A DNA stretch of 64,000 nt. Source: Panulirus ornatus (taxonomy: Eukaryota > Arthropoda > Malacostraca > Decapoda > Palinuridae). The position numbers were made by a program, and so were the translations under genes. The notes below the pieces were generated by a model. That model did not search any database. It saw only the letters and a list, made by a program, of their open reading frames with translations, and had not been told where the DNA came from. Below are positions 55,986 through 64,000 of this stretch, piece after piece. The stretch covers positions 23,887,903-23,951,902 of the forward strand of contig NC_092238.1 of the NCBI RefSeq assembly GCF_036320965.1, given 5' to 3'. Numbering within the stretch: position 1 is the first letter of the stretch; each line of letters opens with the position of its first letter.

Positions 55986-57463
55986 CAAGTTGTTAGAAGC
56001 AGTGAAAAGTTTTTATCAATGATGTAAGGCATGTGTATGTATAGGAAGAGAGGAAAGTGATTGGTTCTCAGTGAATGTTGGTTTGCGGCAGGGGTGCATG
56101 ATGTCTCCGTGGTTGTTTGATTTGTTTATGGATGGGGTTGTTAGGGAGGTGAATGCAAGAGTTTTGGAAAGAGGGGCAAGTATGCAGTCTGTTGTGGATG
56201 AAAGAGCTTGGGAAGTGAGTCAGTTGTTGTTCGCTGATGATACAGCGCTGGTGGCTGATTCATGTGAGAAACTGCTGAAGCTGGTGACTGAGTTTGGTAA
56301 AGTGTGTGAAAGAAGAAAGTTAAGAGTAAATGTGAATAAGAGCAAGGTTATTAGGTACAGTAGGGTTGAGGGACAAATCAATAGGGAGGTAAGTTTGAAT
56401 GGAGCAAAACTGGAGGAAGTGAAGTGTTTTAGATATCGGGGAGTGGATTTGGCAGCGGATGGAACCATGGAAGCGGAAGTGAATCATAGGGTGGGGGAGG
56501 GGGCGAAAATCCTGGGAACATTGAAGAATGTGTGGAAGTCGAGAACATTATCTCGGAAAGCAAAAATGGGTATGTTTGAAGGAATAGTGGTTCCAACAAT
56601 GTTGTATGGTTGCGAGGCGTGGGCTATGGATAGAGTTGTGCGCAGGAGGGTGGATGTGCTGGAAATGAGATGTTTGAGGACAATGTGTGGTGTGAGGTGG
56701 TTTGATCGAGTAAGTAATGTAAGGGTAAGAGAGATGTGTGGAAATAAAAAAGAGCGTGGTTGAGAGAGTAGAAGAGGGTGTTTTGAAATGGTTTGGGCAC
56801 ATGGAGAGAATGAGTGAGGAAAGATTGACCAAGAGGATATATGTGTTGGAGGTGGAGGGAACGAGGAGAAGTGGGAGACCAAATTGGAGGTGGAAAGATG
56901 GAGTGAAAAAGATTTTGAGGGATCGGGGCCTGAACATGCAGGAGGGTGAAAGGCGTGCAAGGAATAGAGTGAATTGGATCGATGTGGTATACCGGGGTTG
57001 ACGTGCTGTCAGTGGATTGAATCAGGGCATGTGGAGCATCTGGGGTAAACCATGGAAAGTTGTGTGGGGCCTGGATGGGGAAAGGGAGCTGTGGTTTCGG
57101 GCGTTATTGCATGACAGCTGGAGACTGAGTGTGAACGAATGGGGCCTTTGTTATCTTTTCCTAGCGCTACCTCGCACACATGAGGGGGGAGGGGGATGGT
57201 ATTCCATGTGTGGCGAGGTGGCGATGGGAATGAATAAAGGCAGACTGTGTGAATTGTGTGCATGGGTATATATGCATGTGTCTGTGTGTGTGTATATATA
57301 TGTGTACATTGAGATGTATAGGTATGTATATTTACGTGTGTGGATGTGTGTGTATATACATGTGTATGGGGGAGGGTTGGGCCATTTCTTTCTTCTGTTT
57401 CCTTGCGCTACTTCGCAAATGCGGGAGACAGCGACAAAGCAAAATAATAATAATAATAATATG
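55986..57463 (+). mobile_element. Young long-tail LINE family 1 copy, 5' truncated
   Basis: It starts KLLEAVKSFY at 55986. Frames 56071-56763 and 56738-57001 cover GLRQGCMMSPWLF, LLFADDTALVADS and the VVYRG end. One extra A near 56750 (NKKERG instead of NKKSVVERAEE) shifts frame. It has the complete long 3' UTR and an (AAT)n tail, and it is the youngest long-tail copy in the window. Confidence 0.92.
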
Positions 57464-57955
57464 TATATTTTTATGTAAACGTGTGAAATAATGCAAATGT
57501 ATTAACTATAAATAGTGAAAGGTGTAATTTAGTGAATTTTCACGACAAGGCTTGACCCCACCTCCTCCATCTCTACTTCACCATCCCCACCAAGGTGATC
57601 TGCACATTAAATTTAGTTTTAAACTATAGCATAAGAGTTATCACAGCTTATTGTTTGTACAAATTCTTTACTTTTGAATATATTAATTTAATTTTGAATG
57701 TGAAACAGAAAATTTTAAAACAATATTTTGCCCATTTCAAGATAGGAACGTAGCAGATCACCATGACATTAAGGTTTATGATGGTAGCAAGGAGGGTAAA
57801 GTGTGAAGATTTTGGTTGAAACACTCAATTGATAGTTTGATAGATCAAGTTAGATTGTGCTCCTGTGTGTGATTTAGTTTTATCTCTTTGAGTTACTTCA
57901 TATTGCATAATCTCATCACATTAATCTTTTGACGTTTGCTTTTCTCCACTTACAG
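57464..57955. other. Intron sequence without recognised element
   Basis: AT-rich last-intron sequence ending in the TTTCTCCACTTACAG acceptor. No repeat was recognised. Confidence 0.6.
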
Positions 57956-58048
57956 CAAGACTCAGGCAGTATATCCATGGAAGGTCCTTTGAGTACTGAT
58001 TACTATGAAATTCGTGAGCTTCTCTACTCTCAGTATGCAATACTATAG
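57956..58048 (+). CDS. CPSF2: CPSF2 terminal exon and stop
   Basis: The acceptor is CACTTACAG. It reads QDSGSISMEGPLSTDYYEIR, ELLYSQYAIL and then TAG at 58046-58048. This aligns end to end with the conserved CPSF2 C-terminus (TETGRIGLEG...FYRIRDLLYEQYAIV). With the six upstream exons the frame is continuous for 276 aa. It forms part of the C-terminal domain that heterodimerises with CPSF73 in the cleavage module. Confidence 0.97.
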   Translation, partial: QDSGSISMEGPLSTDYYEIRELLYSQYAIL

Positions 58049-58840
58049 ATTCTTAGAGGTTTCACTGATGGAAGTGTGTGAGTAGCCTTACATACCTGGG
58101 CATAGAAGTGTTGCAGTTTTTGTGAAGTGTCTGCATGAGTAACAGACTCAACTCATCATAGAGGAAACTTGCCAGTCTAGACTCTTATGATTATCTCTGC
58201 AAATTTAGCTGCTATAGATGACCATTTAGTGCTTGCATATTAAGAGAGATTTTGTGTCAAGAACTGTTGTCCTAAGAGATTCCAAGTTATGATACCTGAA
58301 AGTTGGAGCTAGATAAAATTTTATTATATTTATCAGTCTTTTTAAAGTAGTGGCCAAGCTGTAAACTAGGAAGTATAAGTCATTATGCTATGTGATGTCT
58401 AAAAGAAATTATGTCAGATGTGATGCCATTTCCTATGGGTTGCAGTAGTAGCTTCCTCTGCCCAAAAAGATTTTACTTAGTTCAGAGTCTTGACATTATG
58501 AAGTGACCAGCCCTTTGATTGATTATATACTAACGTTTTGCCAACATGTTTCAGCTGATGAACATATTCAAGTTTTTTGGTTAAAGTCAGTGTTTTCCCT
58601 GTTCCATGACAGTTTCTATTTTTGTAAAACACATATTAAGTGATCAGTAAAACAGTGGTAATTACTGATTCACACAATACACTTACATGTATATGGCCAT
58701 GATAGACTGGGACAAGCTGGCCAGTTTTACTCAGGGCTTGCCACTTTGGTTACCAGAAACTTTGTGAAGGCTTTTATAAGATACAGGAAAGAAGTTTCCA
58801 GTGTTACATGTGAAATAAAATGATAATTTGTTTATCACAG
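58049..58840 (+). other. CPSF2: CPSF2 3' UTR (inferred extent)
   Basis: The sequence after the TAG is AT-rich and free of recognised repeats up to and beyond the first AATAAA at 58814. The end is an estimate: no transcript evidence is available, and longer isoforms are possible up to the tandem repeats after 59480. Confidence 0.55.
58814..58819 (+). terminator. Candidate polyadenylation signal AATAAA
   Basis: The first canonical AATAAA after the CPSF2 stop lies within GTGAAATAAAATG. T-rich sequence (TTTGTTTATCAC) follows, as expected for a downstream element. Confidence 0.5.
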
Positions 58841-59483
58841 TTTTACGTACATTTCCTCAACTGGATTATCTTTGACATACTGACAAATGTATTAAATATT
58901 TTTGGAAGTGCAGTAGAGAGATTTGAAGTATAGTGAAGTTTTAAGTTTTATGTATATACTAAGTTTTATTTATATACTTACAAACAGTTACAAATACATT
59001 GGTATTGGGGTTAGTTGAAACTGGTTTTATGTAAGAACTTTTTATCAACTGCATATAGGAGACTTGAGTTCCAAGTGTGATGTGTTATATTAGAATGACA
59101 GACAGTAACATTTAATTTGATAGGTATGTTCATGGAATTCTTCATATCTAAGGTCAGTTGTCTTGGAAGCATTGACATAAAGATTTTTTTTTTTGTGTGT
59201 GTGTGTAGACTGTTGACTTAACTTTAATTCATCCATTGATTATTTAAGATGGAGTAAATATTAAAATGATTTTGCAACGAAGGAATATGGAGTTATGCTG
59301 TTTTTAATTTGACATTAGATGAACTATGATTACTTTATCTTTGCTTCACATTTCATTGACACATTTGAACTACATCATAAATGAAAATTTAAATTGGATA
59401 ATGCAATGAAAAACTGACTACCCAACCTATCAATTTTTGATACTTTTATATCTTCCTTTCTTCCATCATTTATTTATATACTT
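58841..59483. other. Intergenic or extended 3' UTR sequence
   Basis: AT-rich, with a T-run and GT repeat near 59190-59210. No gene or known repeat was recognised. Confidence 0.5.
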
Positions 59484-59730
59484 AGGGATAGGGGATTAAG
59501 AATACTTCCCACGTATTCCCTGCGTGTCGTAGAAGGCGACTAAAAGGGGAGGGAGCGGGGGGCTGGAAATCCTCCCCTCTCGTTTTTTTTTTTTTTTTTT
59601 TAATTTTCCAAAAGAAGGAACAGAGGGGGCCAGGTGAGGATATTCCAAAAAAGGCCCAGTCCTCTGTTCCTAACGCTACCTCACTAACGCGGGAAATGGC
59701 GAATAGTTTAAAAGAAAGAAAAGAAAGGTT
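59484..59730 (+). mobile_element. Complete head-tail short element
   Basis: This is the best copy. The head is GGGATAGGGGATTAAGAATA, CTTCCCACGTATTCCCTGCG and GGGGGCTGGAAATCCTCC. The middle is a T-run then TTTTCCAAAAGAAGGAACAG and AAAGGCCCAGTCCTCTGTTC. The terminus is AACGCTACCTCACTAACGCG, then AAATGGCGAATAG followed by a GAAA-rich tail. The head matches the 5' UTR of LINE family 1 (compare 43773-43900) and the terminus resembles that LINE's 3' end. It encodes nothing. Confidence 0.85.
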
Positions 59731-60171
59731 TTGAAACATCTATTTCCCAGAGAAAATGCCAAAACTTGTAGGTAATAGTTCAGGGTATTTTATAGTACAA
59801 AAGACTTTTTGGTTCAAGTTTGTAATATAATACAATCAAACACTTTTAAACTTGAAGTAATCATAGAAAATAAGTACAAAGCTAATGATCAACAAATGCT
59901 TTAGAATTGTAATCATGTAATGATTTTATTACAGGTTATAAAGACACCCCAAACAATATTTCAATCCCAGATTCACATTCAGCATGAAAAATATTCCTGA
60001 TACTGAAGTTTTGACGCAAATGTATTTCCCTGAGGAAAGTACCAAAAACTGCAGTTGAAGGCATTTTTCAGCCCAAAAGACTTGTTTAAAAATTGAAATA
60101 TAATCAAATGCTTATATACTTGAACTAATCACAGAAAATATCTCATAATGTTTCCCTTAGCCAATGGATAT
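59731..60171 (+). repeat. Diverged ~280-bp tandem repeat, left block
   Basis: Units start near 59731 and 60010 (TTTTGA..(C)ATnTATTTCCC) and contain TTCAGCATGAAAAATATTCC. About 1.5 units lie here before a SINE cluster interrupts them. Confidence 0.75.
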
Positions 60172-60867
60172 CCAAAACTTGGCCACCCCTTTGAGCAAGC
60201 TCCAATTGGAACAGGCGTCTGAGGTATAGATAGATAGATATACATAACACTTACCAATGTTTGTTCATATATCCATTATTAGGCAACCAACAACCAGGGA
60301 GGTATTTTACCTGTACTACCCACCTGGGTATCAGGAGGGTTAGTGACATCTGCTTAGTGAGCCAGCTCTTCAATGGTTGTCAAGTTGCACTCCTCTCACC
60401 CAGGTAACTGTCTTTTCTTTTTGCCTCACTAACGTATGGACTACTGGCATTCTGTCCATAAATGCACAATCTCTCCATGTCATACATAACACTTGACAAC
60501 ACTTAACTCACACAGCTCATTCTTCATAACTCCATATTTTCTGTGGTGAGCACTATGTGCTAGCCCTACCATTTGGCAAATTGGTAGGAGCAGTAGATAG
60601 AAGTATTAGATAGGAACATTTAGGCAGGAGCATTAGGTAGAAATTTTAGGTAGAAGTAGTTGGAAAGAACATTAGATTGAAGAAGTCGGTAGGAACATAA
60701 GCAAACACTGTGCTAGAGTTGCCCAATGCCAGTGGCCTGTTAAAATTGAGGCACTAAAGGCTGAAAAGCAGCACTGGAGTCCCCTAGTTATGGAGACTCT
60801 ATTGCTGTGGTCACCCCTTTGAGGGAGTTCCAGTTGGAACAGGCATCATAGATATACATAGATAGAA
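60172..60867 (+). mobile_element. SINE cluster inserted in the tandem repeat
   Basis: A tail fragment (GGCCACCCCTTTGAGCAAGC, then GATA repeats) is followed by unclassified sequence with CAGGGAGGTATTTTACCTG and CCACCTGGGTATCAGGAGG. The full SINE body (60580-60867) parallels 897-1177 and ends in CACCCCTTTGAGGGAGTTCC and GATAGATA-like repeats. Confidence 0.65.
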
Positions 60868-61520
60868 ATACAAAGTGAATGATCAGAAAATGTCTTAAAC
60901 TTATAATTGTTTGATGACTTAATTACAGGTCATAAAGACTGTCAAACAATATTTTCAACCTTAGATTTGTATTCAGCATGAATAATATTCCTTATACTGA
61001 ATTTCTTAAGCAAAGCTGTTTCCCTGAAAAAATATCAAAACTTTTTTAGCCCAAAGAACTTTTTGTTTCAGAATTGAAATTATATAATTAAATGCTTCTG
61101 TACATGAAATATATCATAATGCTTCCCCTAACTGATAGATACCCATGACTTGAAAAGCAAATGATCTGGAAATGTTTTTAAATTGTAATCATTTAATGAC
61201 TTAACTATGGGTCTTAAAGACAGCCAAAGAATATTTCACCCTCAGATTTGTATTCAGCATGAAAAATGTTCCTTATGCTGAGGTTTTGACAAATCTTTTT
61301 CCCTGAGAAAAATACCAACAATTGCTGGTATTTTCAGGGTATTTTTTAGCCAAAAAATGTTTGTTTCACAATTGAAATATAGAATATGCAAATGCTTCTC
61401 CACTTGAAATAATTATAGAAAATATCTTGTAATGCTTTTCCTAACATAGATACCCAAGAAATGTGAAGGGAATGACCAGAAAATGTTTTGAAATATTTAT
61501 CATTTAATGACGTAAATGTC
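60868..61520 (+). repeat. Diverged ~280-bp tandem repeat, right block
   Basis: TTTGTATTCAGCATGAATAA (about 60966) and TTTGTATTCAGCATGAAAAA (about 61248) are 282 bp apart. Neighbouring words (TCATTTAATGACTTAA, GAAATATnATAATnAAATGC) repeat with the same spacing. The sequence before 60868 resumes from about 60171. Confidence 0.78.
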
Positions 61521-61754
61521 AGGTACTTACTGCACTCTTATTCATCCTTCTGGTAAATATGTTCAAACTCAGAACTTTTATTTGCCATACCCATTTAGTA
61601 TTTTCTAACTTGTTTCCTGTCTCCATTTACTATTTTTTTCTACAAGTTTTCATTGTCACTGTTGCTGTAGAAATAGAAAGCAACTTGCTCATTAAGTACA
61701 TCAGCTTAGATTTTTATTCATTAGTAGGCAGTGTTTTCTGTGTATATAATTAGC

Positions 61755-61950
61755 TATATGTCTATCTGTTTGTTTCTCTGAAACCTGTTCCCTCCAGGAA
61801 CTCCCTCAGAGGGGTGGACAAGGCAAAAGGGTCTCCGTAACTGGTGAAACTCAAGTGCCACTTCTTATCCTTTAGTGCCTCACCCTTCACAGGCCACTGG
61901 CAAAGAGCAACTGTAGCTTACTGTTTCCAGAGGCTCCTACTTAATGTTTG
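61755..61950 (-). mobile_element. SINE with LINE-family-2-like tail, minus
   Basis: This is the complement of the 897-1177 family: GGAACTCCCTCAGAGGGGTG, AGTGCCACTTCTTATCCTTT and CACAGGCCACTGGCAAAGAG. It adjoins an older LINE tail. Confidence 0.72.
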
Positions 61951-63180
61951 TTGCAAGGTAATGCCAGGAATAGACAAAGGCTGCATCCACTACATCCATT
62001 CCCTTCCTGCCATGTGCAAAGCACCTAAAGCACCACTCCCTATCCACAACCTGGCCCTACAGACCTTTCCATGGTTTACCCCGAACACTTCACATACCCT
62101 GGTTCAGTCTATTGACTGCATATCAACCCCGGTATACCACATTGTTCTAATTCAAAATATCCCATGCAAGCCTGTGACCCTCGTGCATGTTCAGGCACTG
62201 ATCCCTCAAAATCTTTGATCCATCCTTCCGTCTCCAATTTGGTCTCCCCATTCTCCTTGTTCCATCCCCTTCTGACACATCTATTGTTTTGTCAACATAT
62301 CCTCATTCATTCTCCATATATTCATATGTCCAAACCATTGCAGCATACTCCAGTCAGCTCTCAACCACACTTATGTTTATCACCATACCTCTCTCTTACC
62401 CTTTCATTATGTACTCAGTTAAACCATATCTTACTGTGTATTGTCCTCAAACATTTCATCTCCAACACACCACCTTCCTCCATACAGCCTTATCTATAGC
62501 CTATGCCTGGCATCCATATGATATTTGTAGGACTTATGTACTTTCAGACATGCCCTCCCAGATAATGTTCACTATTTCCACACCTCCTTCAGTGCTTCCA
62601 GAACCATCACCCTACAATTTCCTTCCTTTTTCATGATTCCATTCACTCATGTCCACTCCAAGGTATCCGAATCTTTTCACTTCCTCCAAGTTTTCTCCAT
62701 TCAGATTCAGCACACGGCTAACCTGCCCCTCAACCCTCATATCTATGTCTATCTGTCTGTGTCTGTCTATCCCTCTATCTATTTAATCTCTCAATCTTTA
62801 TCACTGATACCTCAACTTTGCTAGACATAATGACCATGCTTTTATTCACATTTACTCTCACACACAGTCTTTAAAGTAAACACCCAATCCACACACCCAT
62901 CACCACTTCTGGAATGACGCTGCTTCTCCCCAGTCTGATGCTCTATACATGCCTTTACCCTCTCATACAACTTACCAGGTACTCTCAACAACCTTACACT
63001 TCTGAAGTTTGAACATTTTACTTTTATTCCCCTTGCCTTAATACATTGGCCCTACACATGCATTCTGCCAGGACTCAGGCACCTTACCATGATCCATACA
63101 TACATTGAAAATCCTTGCCAACCAATCAACAACACATTCATCCACTTTCTTAATCAATTCAACAGTAGTACCATCCACTC
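61951..63180 (-). mobile_element. Old LINE family 1 copy
   Basis: The minus-strand 3' UTR, C-terminus and reverse transcriptase are heavily decayed, with a (TCTG/TCTA)n microsatellite near 62735-62780 and a large gap in the middle of the RT. It stops at the DGTTVELI codons at 63180, where a young plus-strand copy begins. Confidence 0.78.
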
Positions 63181-64000
63181 ATTGTGCCTTTGTACAAAGG
63201 GAGAGGGGATAAGAGTGAGTGCTCAAATTACAGAGGTATAAGTTTGTTGAGTATTCCTGGTAAATTATATGGGAGGGTATTGATTGAGAGGGTGAAGACA
63301 TGTACAGAGCATCAGATTGGGGAAGAACAGTGTGGTTTCAGAAGTGGTAGAGGATGTGTGGATCAGGTGTTTGCTTTGAAGAATGTATGTGAGAAATACT
63401 TAGAAAAGCAAATGGATTTGTATGTAGCATTTATGGATCTGGAGAAGGCATATGATAGAGTTGATAGAGATGCTCTGTGGAAGGTATTAAGAATATATGG
63501 TGTGTCAGGCAAGTTGTGAGAGGCAGTGAAAAGTTTTTATCGAGGATGTAAGGCATGTGTACGTGTAGGAAGAGAGGAAAGTGATTGGTTCTCAGTGAAT
63601 GTAGGTTTGCGGCAGGGGTGGGTGATGTCTCCATGGTTGTTTAATTTGTTTATGGATGGGGTTGTTAGGGAGGTGAATGCAAGAGTTTTGGAAAGAGGGG
63701 CAAGTATGAAGTTTGTTGTGGATGAGAGAGCTTGGGAAGTGAGTCAGTTGTTGTTCGCTGATGATACAGCGCTGGTGGCTGATTCATGTGAGAAACTGCA
63801 GAAGCTGGTGACTGAGTTTGGTAAAGTGTGTGAAAGAAGAAAGTTAAGAGTAAATGTTGAATAAGAGCAAGGTTATTAGGTACAGTAGGGTTGAGGGTCA
63901 AGTCAATTGGGAGGTAAGTTTGAATGGAGAAAAACTGGAGGAAGTAAAGTGTTTTAGATATCTGGGAGTGGATCTGGCAGCGGATGGAACCATGGAAGCG
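63181..64000 (+). mobile_element. Young LINE family 1 copy, runs off the window
   Basis: It starts at VPLYKGRGDKSECSNYRG and continues through LLFADDTALVADS to the window end. A TGA at 63517-63519 (SGKL then stop) and one inserted T near 63858 (NVE instead of NVNKSK) break the frame (pieces 63184-63519 and 63526-63864). GWVMSPWLF replaces GCVMSPWLF. The tail type cannot be seen. Confidence 0.92.

Overview
The window is eukaryotic genomic DNA. It is a repeat-packed stretch of an invertebrate genome, and the repeat style (tRNA-derived SINE, long CA/TA microsatellites, many APE-type LINE copies) makes me think of a decapod crustacean. That organism call is inference from memory and cannot be verified here. 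The only host gene I can support is the 3' part of CPSF2 (the 100-kDa subunit of cleavage and polyadenylation specificity factor) on the + strand. Seven exons at 3024-3144, 22135-22256, 24232-24384, 31607-31745, 42115-42179, 48395-48532 and 57956-58048 have GT/AG borders and compatible phases. They join to 831 nt, giving 276 codons plus a stop, and cover the metallo-beta-lactamase-associated RNA-specificity (RMMBL) region and the conserved C-terminus ending in YSQYAIL. The upstream exons lie outside the window. A 3' UTR follows, with a candidate AATAAA at 58814.

Almost everything else is intronic or downstream mobile DNA. The dominant element (LINE family 1) is a non-LTR retrotransposon with one ORF of roughly 980 aa: APE-type endonuclease, then reverse transcriptase (FADD active site), then a C-terminal YGCEAW region. 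I place it near RTE-type elements, but the clade is unverified. More than 30 copies or pieces lie in both orientations. They fall into an older, decayed, CpG-poor set, a long-3'UTR subfamily, and a young, nearly identical short-3'UTR subfamily that has lost about 254 bp of the 3' UTR. Young copies sit inside older copies of the same family and inside another retroelement, and two of these have clear target-site duplications.

Other mobile DNA: a Penelope-like element pair (50273-55310) arranged head to head, with reverse transcriptase, a GIY-YIG-type endonuclease and a hammerhead-ribozyme-like motif near the 3' end; fragments of a second, related LINE family; Jockey/R1-like fragments; a possible DIRS-like fragment; a short element made of the head and tail of LINE family 1; a second SINE whose tail matches LINE family 2; and one tRNA-derived SINE.

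Layout: 1-3000 old LINE and SINE; 3024 exon; 3.3-22.1 kb a LINE-packed 19-kb intron that includes a suspicious noisy patch (15.85-17.39 kb); 22.1-24.4 kb two exons; 24.5-31.6 kb LINE pieces and a recent 344-bp tandem duplication; 31.6-42.1 kb LINEs, a large palindrome, LINE family 2 and DIRS/Jockey remnants; 42.1-48.5 kb nested LINEs between two exons; 49-57.5 kb Jockey fragment, Penelope pair and LINEs; 57.96 kb terminal exon and 3' UTR; then a roughly 280-bp tandem repeat, SINEs, and a LINE that runs off the window end.
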